In this document: positions 16,700 through 24,556 of the stretch, one piece after another | Numbering within the stretch: the stretch's first letter is position 1 | How the letters are laid out: each line of letters starts with the position of its first letter | Assembly (NCBI RefSeq): GCF_036032445.1 | Contig: NZ_CP107932.1 | Location: forward strand, 2,730,501-2,794,500 | Direction: 5' to 3' | Length of the DNA: 64,000 nt | From: Nocardia sp. NBC_00416 | GTDB lineage: Bacteria > Actinomycetota > Actinomycetes > Mycobacteriales > Mycobacteriaceae | Notes under the pieces: generated by a model | The model's input: the letters and a program-made list of their open reading frames with translations, nothing else | What the model was told of the DNA's origin: nothing | Databases searched by the model: none | Position numbers and translations under genes: made by a program

Positions 16700-17670
16700 C
16701 CTCGGATCGCCGCCGCGCTCCGCGGGTTCATCCAGTAGCCCGCGATATCGATCCCCGTATTGATGACCACGGCGATCACCCCGGTGACGGCAACGATCGC
16801 GAGGATCACCGGATCGTCCCGGTTCCCGATGGCGCCGATGAGTTCCGAAGCGATCCCCGGGACGGCGAATACGGCCTCGACGATGAGGACGCCCGACAGC
16901 AGGCCGTCGGTGGTCCGGCCGAGTTCCTGCATTGCGGGGGCCAGCGCGTTGGGGGCGATATGCCGCGCCAGCAGCGAGCCCCGTGCCACGCCGAGTCGCC
17001 GCGCCTGCGCGATATAGGGCTGGTCCATCACATCGATCACCCCGGCGCGGACCAGCCGGATCAGCGGTGCGGCCACTCGGACGACCGTCACGGTCACCGG
17101 CAGCACCAGATATTCCGGCCGGTCGAGCAGTGTGTTCAGGTCGGCGCCGAGGAAGGTCGCGGGCAGTAGATCCCAGTGCACGGACAGGAAGGCCACCAGC
17201 AGGACGGCCAGGACGAAATCGGGCACCGAATCGACACCGATACTGATCGAGGTGATCAGCCGGTCCCGCGCGGAGCCCGGCCGCAACCCCGCCGCGAACC
17301 CGGCGGCCACCGCGACCGGTAGCAGGATCGCCGAAGCCACTACCGCGAGCAGTCCGGTGATCAGGAACGGCCCCGCGATCACCGTGCCGACGTCCGCACC
17401 GCTGGCGTAGGACGTGCCGAAATCGCCGGTCACGGCACCGCCGGCCCAGTCGAGGAAACGGGTCACCGGCGAGACGTCGAGACCGAGGAGCTCCCGGGCC
17501 CGCACCCGCTCGGCGGCGCCGAGGAAGGTGTTGTTCTGGATATCTGCGGCGTCACCCGGCAGCAGCAGTGACAGGACGAAAACGAGTACGAGCAGCACGA
17601 ACAGCTGTCCCACACCGATTACGGCCCGCCGCGCCACCAGCCGCCCGAAGGACCGCGGGTCCCGGTGCAC
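16696..17670 (-). CDS. ABC transporter permease, DppB/NikB type
   Basis: About 324 aa. After a short basic N-terminus (RSFGRLVARRAVIG) comes helix GQLFVLLVLVFVLSLLLPGD, the DppB-type periplasmic insert, and the conserved loop IDVMDQPYIAQARRLGVARG with HIAPNALAPAMQELG. Start GTG 17670 is chosen because it lies just after the methyltransferase stop (17678) and at the family's usual N-terminus; the frame is open to 17799 inside that gene. Confidence 0.9.
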   Translation of the reverse strand: MHRDPRSFGRLVARRAVIGVGQLFVLLVLVFVLSLLLPGDAADIQNNTFLGAAERVRARELLGLDVSPVTRFLDWAGGAVTGDFGTSYASGADVGTVIAGPFLITGLLAVVASAILLPVAVAAGFAAGLRPGSARDRLITSISIGVDSVPDFVLAVLLVAFLSVHWDLLPATFLGADLNTLLDRPEYLVLPVTVTVVRVAAPLIRLVRAGVIDVMDQPYIAQARRLGVARGSLLARHIAPNALAPAMQELGRTTDGLLSGVLIVEAVFAVPGIASELIGAIGNRDDPVILAIVAVTGVIAVVINTGIDIAGYWMNPRSAAAIRG

Positions 17671-17677
17671 GAACCGG

Positions 17678-18445
17678 TTACCGGATGCCGACGACGACGC
17701 GGTCGTCGCCGTACTGCCAGACCGTACCGGCTTCGGCGAATCCCGCCGCGCGGGCGAAGTCGACATAGTCGTGGGCGGTGGGCCGGTCGTGCACCACATG
17801 CTCGAACCCGCCGGCGCGGCGGCGAACCAGGTCGGCGAGTTCGGGCGCCTGCTCGACCGCCGCCCACCACGCCGACCAGTTCTCGGCTTTCGCGGTGCCG
17901 GTGCGCTGGGCTCGCCGGGCGGTCAGCGACCGGCCCAGGGCGTCGAGTCGTGGACCGGCCGGGCCCTCGTACAGGTGGTCGCCGTTGACGAACAGCCCAC
18001 CGGGCGGCAGCGCCTTCGCGCACACCTCGAGCAGCGCGCGCAGCGGCGTCCGGTTCATCCAGTGCAGGGCGGTGGTGCTGACGAAGGCGTCGGGGGCATG
18101 GTCGAGCCCGAGGGCGTCGAACCAGCCGTCGACCCGCAGATCCGCGAAAACCGTCCGGAAGCGCGGCGAACCGTGGGCCGCCTCGGCCAGCCCCAACAGC
18201 AGCGGATCGGCGTCCACACCCACGACCCTGGCCCCGGGCAGCCGTGTCAGCAGCCGATCCGAGAGCGTGCCCGGCCCGGCGCCGAGATCGATGATCAGCG
18301 GATCGGGGCGCTCCAGCAGGGTGGTCAGCACATCCGCGATCAGCTCGAACCGGGCTTCGCGGTCGGGCATGTAGTGCTCCTGCTGACGATCCCAGCGCTC
18401 GATCCAGTACCGCGCGCGTGCCGGGGCCGGCTCCGCACCGCTCAT
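17678..18445 (-). CDS. Class I SAM-dependent methyltransferase
   Basis: 255 aa from ATG 18445, which overlaps the SBP stop as ATGA. SAM-binding motif I LIIDLGAGPGTLSDRL, acidic loop GARVVGVDADPLLL, motif II APDAFVSTTALHWM, then LPPGGLFVNGDHLYEG. Small-molecule methyltransferase of the UbiE/Tam type. Its position between the binding protein and the permeases is unusual and argues that methylation is part of the same process as import; the substrate is unknown. Confidence 0.88.
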   Translation of the reverse strand: MSGAEPAPARARYWIERWDRQQEHYMPDREARFELIADVLTTLLERPDPLIIDLGAGPGTLSDRLLTRLPGARVVGVDADPLLLGLAEAAHGSPRFRTVFADLRVDGWFDALGLDHAPDAFVSTTALHWMNRTPLRALLEVCAKALPPGGLFVNGDHLYEGPAGPRLDALGRSLTARRAQRTGTAKAENWSAWWAAVEQAPELADLVRRRAGGFEHVVHDRPTAHDYVDFARAAGFAEAGTVWQYGDDRVVVGIR

Positions 18446-19968
18446 CGGCCGGTCACCCCGTCGAATCGCGCCCAGGTGTGTGAATTCGGGACGGCGGCCG
18501 GGAGTTGCTGGAACCGACTGCTCCCCACCGTGTTCCACGCGGTACTGCCGAAGAACACGAACCCGCCCCGATCGTGGAGGATTTCGTGCATTCTGCGGTA
18601 TTTCGCCGCGCGACCTTCCACTGTCGGGGTGGACTGCGCGGTGGCGTAGAGCGCATCGAACTCCGGATCAGACCATTTTGTCCGGTTCTGTGGCGACCCG
18701 GTCAGCAGCCGCGACGCGAAGTGATTGGGGATGGGCAGCGGACCGGACTGCCCCATCGTGAGATGCCCGGTTTCCAGCGCGTCGGTGTAGTAGCTGTCCT
18801 TGGAACCCAGGACGACGTTCACCCGCACGCCGCATTCGGCCGCCTGATCGGCGAAAAGCCTTGCGGCCTCCACGAATCCGTACGCGACCGGCGCGGTGAA
18901 CAGATCGAAGGCCAGATCGCGTACTCCCGCTCGCCGCAGCAGCCGCCCCACTTCGTCGGGATCGTATTCGTGCTGCGGCAGCTCGCTGTAATACTGGCTC
19001 CCTTTGCCGAAGACATCATTGGAGACCTCGCCCTGCCCCTCGAGCGCCACCTTCACGAGTTCGCGCCGATCGACCATACGCATCAGCGCGCGCCGCACAT
19101 CGGGATCGTCGAACGGCGGACGGTCGGTCTTCATGGCGAAGAAGTAGAGACCGCTTCCGGGAGTCGAGGTGAGGGTGAGATCCGAGCGGCCCTCGAGTGT
19201 CCGGGCAGCCGAGGGCGTGAGGTTGTCGGCGTAGTCGACCTCGCCGCCGCGGACCGCGTTCACCCGGGCGTCGGCTTCGGAGCTGAGGATCCGCAGCTCC
19301 CGGATACTCGGTGCGCCGTCCCAATAGCGCGCGTTGGCGGTGGCCGTGAACTGCCGGCCGGCCTCGAACGATTCGAAGACGAACGGGCCGGTGCCCACGG
19401 GCCGGGTGAAATCGGCCGCGCCGTCCTGCACGATCTTGGTCCCGTACACCGACAGGGCGATGAGGAACTCGAAGGACGGTCGTTTCAGTGCGATCTCGAC
19501 GGTGCGGTCATCGATCACACGACTCCCGGAGAGGTCCACCTGGTCCAGTGACGACGCGGCGATGAAAGGACGCTTGTCCGCGGGCCCGAGCACCCGCGAG
19601 AAGGTGTACAGCACATCGCGGGCGGTGAACTTCTTCCCGTCGTGCCAGGCCGCGTCGCGCAGCGCGATCCGCCAGCGGGTGCCGTCGGCATTGGGTTCCG
19701 CGGATTCCGCGAGCCGCGGGATGGGCGTCATCGACCCGTCCACCTCGAACAGTCCGTCGTAGATCGACTTCATCCGCGCTTCGTCGATGAACAGGGTGTT
19801 CACGCCCGGGTCGATTCCCTCGCCCGCACCGGATCCCTGGAACGCGGCGGTGAAGGTGCCGGCGCCCGCGTCCGATCCGGTGCCGCAGCCGGCGGCCAGC
19901 GCCCCCGCGGCCAGCGCACTGCCGACCAGGAACGAGCGGCGATTCAACTCCGGTGGCGCACCACGCAT
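18442..19968 (-). CDS. ABC transporter substrate-binding lipoprotein (SBP_bac_5; peptide/nickel family)
   Basis: 508 aa. The N-terminus has a twin-arginine signal (NRRSFLVGSALAAG) and a lipobox ending LAAGC, so it is predicted to be a Tat-exported lipoprotein. The mature part matches DppA/NikA-type proteins: ARMKSIYDGLFEVDGSM, WRIALRDAAWHDGKKFTARD, PVGTGPFVFESF. Tat export often accompanies cofactor or metal-linked binding proteins. First gene of the unit; its leader contains a cobalamin riboswitch and an SD-adjacent hairpin. Ligand unknown; peptides, nickel/cobalt chelates and opines are all carried by this family. Confidence 0.92.
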   Translation of the reverse strand: MRGAPPELNRRSFLVGSALAAGALAAGCGTGSDAGAGTFTAAFQGSGAGEGIDPGVNTLFIDEARMKSIYDGLFEVDGSMTPIPRLAESAEPNADGTRWRIALRDAAWHDGKKFTARDVLYTFSRVLGPADKRPFIAASSLDQVDLSGSRVIDDRTVEIALKRPSFEFLIALSVYGTKIVQDGAADFTRPVGTGPFVFESFEAGRQFTATANARYWDGAPSIRELRILSSEADARVNAVRGGEVDYADNLTPSAARTLEGRSDLTLTSTPGSGLYFFAMKTDRPPFDDPDVRRALMRMVDRRELVKVALEGQGEVSNDVFGKGSQYYSELPQHEYDPDEVGRLLRRAGVRDLAFDLFTAPVAYGFVEAARLFADQAAECGVRVNVVLGSKDSYYTDALETGHLTMGQSGPLPIPNHFASRLLTGSPQNRTKWSDPEFDALYATAQSTPTVEGRAAKYRRMHEILHDRGGFVFFGSTAWNTVGSSRFQQLPAAVPNSHTWARFDGVTGR

Positions 19969-19978
19969 ATCCGACTCC

Positions 19979-20005
19979 CGTCGCGTCAGGTGTGTTCACG
20001 CGACG
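19979..20005 (-). promoter_or_regulatory. Hairpin abutting the ribosome binding site of the SBP gene
   Basis: Arms CGTCGCGT and ACGCGACG (perfect, 8 bp, 11-base loop) end exactly at the GGGAG ribosome binding site that precedes ATG 19968. Together with a second hairpin at 20017-20040 (AACGaGCCGC / GCGGCcCGTT) it is the likely expression platform of the upstream cobalamin riboswitch, acting on translation or early termination. Mechanism is inference. Confidence 0.5.
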
Positions 20006-20074
20006 AAGACATGCGAAACGGGCCGCGGTGGCGGCTCGTTCGGCGCATCGATCAATACCCACGTGATCATGACC

Positions 20075-20190
20075 GTTCCAATTTCATCCGCAGGTATCTG
20101 GCTCCGGCTCGCGAACGAACCTCACAGTTGCGGGACAGCGCCGGATTCGCACCGGACTTCCCTACGGACAGCGCACACATTACCGAAGCG
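20075..20190 (-). promoter_or_regulatory. Cobalamin riboswitch (short form)
   Basis: Reading the minus strand: TAGGGAAGTCCGGTGCGAAT (about 20164-20145), CCGGCGCTGTCCCGCAACTG, TGAGG, then GAGCCGGAGCCAGATACCTG with CGG after it (about 20110-20088). These are the conserved core of the B12 element: GGGAA, the CCGGTGcGAATCCGG hairpin, CTGTCCCGCAACTGTGA and the B12 box ending AGATACCTGC. The segment with GCCACTG and GGGAAGG that usually lies between core and B12 box is missing, so this is a shortened variant. It lies about 120 bases upstream of the SBP start on the same strand. Cobalamin elements normally repress downstream genes when the cofactor is plentiful. Confidence 0.85.
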
Positions 20191-20421
20191 CCGCCGCCCG
20201 AACCATCCCGTGGCCGTGCGCGACCCGGCTACCGGCAGGTGGCGGGCTGTGCGGAGTCGTGCGGCGAACCCGCGGCATGTGATCCAGGCCGCCACCGGCC
20301 AACGTTTGCCACCGGGTACCGCGGGTAGTCATCCAAGGAAATGCTCTCGTCGTGGCCGGTCCCTCGTCGGACGTACGGGAGGGGGGCGGTGTGACGGGCA
20401 ACAGGTGGCTAGGAGAGTCGG

Positions 20422-21399
20422 GTGTCGGTAGTTCTCGTGCTTCAGGCACGTGGTCTCGGTGATCTGCTCACCGCAGTTCCGGCATTGCGGGCGTTGCGGC
20501 GGGCCCGCCGCAACGACCATCTCGTCCTCGCCGCCCCGCATCGCCTGCGCCCCATCGTCGACGTGATCGCCTGCGTGGACGAGATCGTGCCCATCGCCGA
20601 TTTTCAGGGGCTGCGCTGGGACGGACCGCCGCCGAAGCTGGCCGTCAATCTGCACAGCGACGGGGCCGCACCGATCGTGCAACTCGTGAAGACCAGCGCC
20701 GAACGCATCCTCACCTACCGCGATCCGGCGTTTCCGGAGATCCCCGCGCCCGACTGGCAGTCCGGCCACCATCCGATCGATCGCTGGTGTCATCTACTCG
20801 AATTCGACGGGATCGGCGCGGATCGGCGCAACCTGGGCCTGGTACCACCGGTGGCCACCACCAGCCATCGCGACAACGTGGTCGTCCATGTCGGCGCGGG
20901 TGCGGCGGCCCGGCGCTGGCCGGCCGACCGCTTCGCGGCGGTGATCCGCCATCTCCTGGTCCTCGGCCACGAGGTGGTGCTGACCGGCGACGAATGCGAT
21001 CGGGAGAACGCGCTCGGCATCGCGGCGCGGGCCGGACTGTCCGGGCACCGGGTGCTGGCCGGCACGCAGAACCTCATCGAGCTGTCGGCCACGATGGCCG
21101 AGGCCTCGGTGGTGCTGTGCGGCGATACCGGCGTGGCCCACCTGGCGACGGCGTTCGGCACCCGCACCGTGCAGCTGTTCGGCCCCACGGCGCCCGAGCA
21201 GAGCGGACCGCCGCGGCATCTGCTCAACCGGCACGAGGTGCTCTGGGCGGGCCGGACCGGGGACCGCGACGCCGCCACCCCCGACGCGGGTCTGTTGCAG
21301 ATCGGCTCGGCGGAGGTGATCGCGGCACTCGATCGGCAACTGCGCAAGCGTCGCGGCGAGGTCGGCGTGACCGGCGCTGCGTATCGCCGGGTGGGTTGA
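20422..21399 (+). CDS. Glycosyltransferase family 9 (heptosyltransferase-like)
   Basis: 325 aa from GTG 20422 with AGGAG upstream. GT-B fold: LQARGLGDLLTAVPALRALR at the N-terminus, VVVHVGAGAAARRWPADRFA and VVLTGDECDRENA in the nucleotide-binding half, and LCGDTGVAHLATAFGTRTVQ with LFGP, the GT9 donor-site signature. Actinobacterial members probably act on cell-surface glycans or secondary-metabolite sugars. Divergent from the riboswitch unit. Confidence 0.9.
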   Translation: MSVVLVLQARGLGDLLTAVPALRALRRARRNDHLVLAAPHRLRPIVDVIACVDEIVPIADFQGLRWDGPPPKLAVNLHSDGAAPIVQLVKTSAERILTYRDPAFPEIPAPDWQSGHHPIDRWCHLLEFDGIGADRRNLGLVPPVATTSHRDNVVVHVGAGAAARRWPADRFAAVIRHLLVLGHEVVLTGDECDRENALGIAARAGLSGHRVLAGTQNLIELSATMAEASVVLCGDTGVAHLATAFGTRTVQLFGPTAPEQSGPPRHLLNRHEVLWAGRTGDRDAATPDAGLLQIGSAEVIAALDRQLRKRRGEVGVTGAAYRRVG

Positions 21400-21415
21400 C
21401 CGACCCGATCGGGTT

Positions 21416-21769
21416 TCAGCCCTGCTCGCGGGCCTCACTCAGTGCGGCCGCGTAGGCGGCCAGGGCGCTCTGCCAGAACTGTTCCAGGTAGTCGCGCGCA
21501 TCGCTGAGCCCGCGCGGATCCAGCGAATAGAGGCGGCGGTTGCCCACCGGGCGCACCATGACCAGTCGCGCATCGCGCAGCACCCGCAGATGCTGCGATA
21601 CCGCCGAGCTGCTGATACCGATCTGCGCGGCGAGCTCTCCCACCGACCGCGGCCCCGGGGGCAGCGCTTCGAAGATCGCGCGCCGAGTCGGGTCTGCCAG
21701 GGCTATCAGCGGCGCAACTCTGTTAGCGACCACTGAAACAGTGTCGACCGCCCGGCACACTCCGGTCAA
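21416..21769 (-). CDS. ArsR-family transcriptional regulator
   Basis: Up to 117 aa (TTG 21769; internal GTG codons at residues 4-12 are alternatives, true start uncertain). Winged helix: VAPLIALADPTRRAIFEALP, IGISSSAVSQHLRVLRDARL, VRPVGNRRLYSLD. No metal-binding Cys cluster. Near its start is a perfect palindrome (21777-21791), probably its own operator. The convergent GT9 gene ends 17 bp away. Confidence 0.88.
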   Translation of the reverse strand: MTGVCRAVDTVSVVANRVAPLIALADPTRRAIFEALPPGPRSVGELAAQIGISSSAVSQHLRVLRDARLVMVRPVGNRRLYSLDPRGLSDARDYLEQFWQSALAAYAAALSEAREQG

Positions 21770-21776
21770 ACATGAT

Positions 21777-21791
21777 CAAATGTCTCATTTG
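21777..21791. promoter_or_regulatory. Probable ArsR operator
   Basis: CAAATG-TCT-CATTTG, perfect 6-bp arms, seven bases upstream of the ArsR start. AT-rich symmetric sites of this size are usual for ArsR-type dimers. Confidence 0.55.
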
Positions 21792-21822
21792 TGCAGCTCG
21801 TCGGGCGATATCGCCGTTTCCG

Positions 21823-21836
21823 TTACCGTTCGGTAA
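21823..21836. promoter_or_regulatory. Palindrome upstream of the M23 peptidase gene
   Basis: TTACCG-TT-CGGTAA, a perfect 14-bp palindrome about 80 bp upstream of ATG 21918. It could be a binding site for an envelope-control regulator such as MtrA, whose sites contain GTTAC-like repeats. The factor is not identified. Confidence 0.4.
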
Positions 21837-21917
21837 TACGCGACCTGGGCTTATGCGCGCGGGTGACAGTTGCCACAAGCTTGCTGGATGCGCGGAACGG
21901 TCCCCTAGCTTGTAATC

Positions 21918-22634
21918 ATGCCCGTGACCCTTCCGTTACCTTTCCGCAAGCTCACGGTGCCGCCGATCGGCCGTCGCCACCTCACGACGCAGGTCGTCGC
22001 CACCTCGACCGCCCTCTGCGCCGGTTTCGCCCTCTTCGCGGCCGGAGCCGACTCCGATAACGAACAGATCACCACCGTGGCCGCTACCTCGGATGCCGCG
22101 GCGCCTGCCGCCCCGGCCGCGCCCGGCGAGCAGCCCGCCACCTCCCACGACCCCGCCGCCTGGGATCCGCACGCGACCGCCGGCGACCATCAGCCCGCTC
22201 CTGTCGCCTGGCCCTTCCCCGAGCCGCCGCGGCCCGCCACGGTACGCCCGGCCGACGGCGCACTGTCCTCCGGCTTCGGGGCGCGCTGGGGCACGTCCCA
22301 CAACGGCATCGACTTCGCCGCCGATATGGGTTCACCGATCCGGTCGGTCACCGACGGCGTCGTGATCGAAGCGGGACCCGCCACCGGTTTCGGCCTGTGG
22401 GTGCGCGTCCAGCAGGACGACGGCAGCGTCGGCGTGTACGGCCATATGCAGGACATCCTGGTGGGCGTCGGCCAGCAGGTCCGCGCCGGTGACGTGATCG
22501 CCACCGTCGGCAGCCGCGGCCAGTCCACCGGACCGCACCTGCACTACGAGGTGCACCAGCCCGGTGTCGGCCCGGTCGATCCGCAGCCGTGGCTCGCCGC
22601 GCGCGGTATGGACGTCAACAACTACCCCGGCTGA
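21918..22634 (+). CDS. M23-family peptidoglycan endopeptidase, secreted or anchored
   Basis: 238 aa. N-terminal membrane/signal segment VVATSTALCAGFALFAAGAD after a basic stretch (GRRHLTTQ), an Ala/Pro-rich linker to about residue 110, then an LytM/M23 domain: SGFGARWGTSHNGIDFAADM (HxxxD zinc ligands), VYGHMQDILVGVGQQVRAGD and HLHYEVH (HxH). All three zinc ligands and the second catalytic His are present. A -10-like TAGCTT lies just before the ATG and no Shine-Dalgarno is seen, so the mRNA may be leaderless. Acts on cell-wall cross-links outside the membrane. Confidence 0.93.
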   Translation: MPVTLPLPFRKLTVPPIGRRHLTTQVVATSTALCAGFALFAAGADSDNEQITTVAATSDAAAPAAPAAPGEQPATSHDPAAWDPHATAGDHQPAPVAWPFPEPPRPATVRPADGALSSGFGARWGTSHNGIDFAADMGSPIRSVTDGVVIEAGPATGFGLWVRVQQDDGSVGVYGHMQDILVGVGQQVRAGDVIATVGSRGQSTGPHLHYEVHQPGVGPVDPQPWLAARGMDVNNYPG

Positions 22635-22740
22635 CCCTTACCCTCGCTCCTTCCGACGGCCCCCGGCATACCGGGGTACCGGTGGCGCACAGTCCCACAG
22701 CGGGACGTGCCGGCCGGGTCCCCGTTCCTACCGTCGGTTC

Positions 22741-23856
22741 ATGTCCGCAATCCTGTTCCACGGCGGACCGGACCCCTCCGGTCGCCACCCAGCCTCCGAT
22801 CTTCGTCGGGTGATCGGGCGCCTGCACCGGCCTTTGCTGCTCAGTTCCGCGGCAATGGCCGGTCTGGTGTTTGTCAGCCTGGTCGGGATGGCCGTCGACG
22901 ACCGGCTTCTGCTCGGTGAATCGGTCTGGCTCAAACCGTGCAAGTTCGGCCTGGCCTTCCTGCTGTACTCGCTCACACTGGCCTGGTTGCTCTCGCTTCC
23001 GCACCGCGGGCGGCGGGTCACCTGGTGGCTGGGTGTCGTGTTCTCCGTCACCGCATTCGTGGACGTGGGATTCATCGCGCTGCAGGCCGCGCGCGGAACC
23101 TTCAGTCATTTCAACACCGAGGACGACCCGGTCAACGAGATCGGGCAAATCGTATTCGCCTCGGGCGTACCGGCCCTTTTCCTGGCGAATCTGCTGATCG
23201 CCGTGATCGTTTCGATACGTCCGGGCGCGGATCGTCCGACAGTCCTGGCGATTCGGGGCGGACTGGCGATGGCGGTGGTCTCGATGGCGCTGGGCTACCT
23301 CATGGGGTTCACCGGCACCCAGCTCACGCGGACCGCGGACGGCCGGCTGGTCGAACTGGCCGCCGGGCATACGGTCGTCGACGCCGCGACCCGGCAGACT
23401 GTCGGCGCGCCGGATGCGGTAGCAGGTATGCCGATCACGCACTGGAGCACTCTGGGCGGTGACCTGCGGATCCCGCATTTCGTCGGATTGCACGGAATCC
23501 AGGTGCTGTTGGCAGCCGTGCTGCTGCTGGCCTGGGGCGCGGCACGATACCCGCGGTTGCGCCCGACCCGTACCCGTAACCGGCTGATCGGGGTGGTGAT
23601 CCTCGGCTGGGGAGGTCTGCAGGCGATCACGTTCTGGCAGGCGATGCGCGGTCAGTCCCTGATACATCCCGATACCGCCACTGTATTCGCCTGCACCGTC
23701 CTGGGTGTGCTGGTCACAGGTCTCACCGCGGCCGTCGCCCGGCCCACGCCGGCAACTCGGGCCGAGCCGCCCCGGCTCGAGTCCGGCCGGCGTGATCCGG
23801 ACCGGCTCAGCGCAACCGTTCCGCATCCCGGGCGAGTTCGACCAGAACCTCGCTGA
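22741..23856 (+). CDS. Polytopic membrane protein, unknown function
   Basis: 371 aa from ATG 22741; the frame is open earlier but family-like sequence starts here. At least seven hydrophobic helices, for example AAMAGLVFVSLVGMAVDDRL, FGLAFLLYSLTLAWLLSLPH and LHGIQVLLAAVLLLAWGAAR. A conserved-looking WLKPCKF precedes the second helix. The C-terminus is Arg/Pro-rich and overlaps the convergent zinc-ribbon gene by 50 bp. No function assigned. Confidence 0.75.
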   Translation: MSAILFHGGPDPSGRHPASDLRRVIGRLHRPLLLSSAAMAGLVFVSLVGMAVDDRLLLGESVWLKPCKFGLAFLLYSLTLAWLLSLPHRGRRVTWWLGVVFSVTAFVDVGFIALQAARGTFSHFNTEDDPVNEIGQIVFASGVPALFLANLLIAVIVSIRPGADRPTVLAIRGGLAMAVVSMALGYLMGFTGTQLTRTADGRLVELAAGHTVVDAATRQTVGAPDAVAGMPITHWSTLGGDLRIPHFVGLHGIQVLLAAVLLLAWGAARYPRLRPTRTRNRLIGVVILGWGGLQAITFWQAMRGQSLIHPDTATVFACTVLGVLVTGLTAAVARPTPATRAEPPRLESGRRDPDRLSATVPHPGRVRPEPR

Positions 23857-24130
23857 GGCGCGCGAGTTCCGACCGGTCGGCGCCCTCGTCGATGGCGGTG
23901 GCCACGTCTTCGGCGGCACAGCGCGCGGCGAACCAGCGGTCGGCCAGCGCGGTGGCCTCGGCGGCACTGAGCACGACCGAATCGGTGGGGATCCCAGTGC
24001 CCTTCACATTGTTGCGATGTTCATAGGCACGCTGACGGCAGGACTGCCGACAGTACCGACGCCGGCGCCCCGCTTCCGAATCCACTATTTCCCGACCACA
24101 CCACAGGCACGACTCCAACCGGCGCGACAT
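23807..24130 (-). CDS. Small zinc-ribbon protein, unknown function
   Basis: 107 aa from ATG 24130. N-terminal Cys motif SCLWCGREIVD ... RRRYCRQSCRQRAYEHR (CxxC and CxxxC) predicts a single zinc ribbon. The rest is a helical Ala/Glu-rich tail (LSAAEATALADRWFAARCAA). Such proteins occur across actinobacteria upstream of rbpA-like regions without assigned function. It overlaps the 3' end of the convergent membrane-protein gene. Confidence 0.75.
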   Translation of the reverse strand: MSRRLESCLWCGREIVDSEAGRRRRYCRQSCRQRAYEHRNNVKGTGIPTDSVVLSAAEATALADRWFAARCAAEDVATAIDEGADRSELARLSEVLVELARDAERLR

Positions 24131-24556
24131 GACCCGACACCCTAATAGGCACTCTCGCAGCGGCACACACCGCACACCGTGCGGGCGGCCTTTACCGAAC
24201 CCCGTACAATTAGAAAGCTCTCCCGAGCTGGGAACGGAAAGACCCTTACGAACGTTGACATGAACAGGGCGCACGGCCTGGACCGGCACGAATCGGCGAT
24301 TCGTGGCACAGCGAACGGCCCGCGCACGTGACCCGAACGGTCGGCGGGCGACAACGGCCGGCGAACCGCGATCCACGAGGCCGCGGTAGCAGTACAACAG
24401 GGGTCGACCCATCGGTTCGCACCCCGGCACGGGTTGCGGTGCCCCGCAGCGGATACACCGTAGGTGTCTTCGCTCCGGTGTTCCGGAGCCGAGTGGCCGG
24501 GAAACTGCGGACCCGCGCGCGGCAACGCGCCGACAACACAGAGAGGACCTGTACAG
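24131..24556. other. Long rbpA leader region with a possible upstream reading frame
   Basis: No protein gene in 425 bp. On the plus strand it holds a SigH/SigR-like promoter at 24230-24256 and a TACAAT box at 24205. A 23-codon frame starts at ATG 24260 (MNRAHGLDRHESAIRGTANG...) and ends at 24331, very close to the expected transcription start. The remaining ~220 bases before the rbpA Shine-Dalgarno look like an untranslated leader. Confidence 0.45.
24230..24256 (+). promoter_or_regulatory. SigH/SigR/SigE-like promoter upstream of rbpA
   Basis: GGGAAC (24230-24235), an 18-bp spacer and GTT (24254-24256) match the GGGAA(T/C)-N18-GTT type recognised by ECF sigma factors of the disulfide/envelope-stress group. 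In Streptomyces, rbpA is known to have a SigR-dependent promoter, so the context supports the call. It would give an mRNA leader of about 295 bases. Confidence 0.55.
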
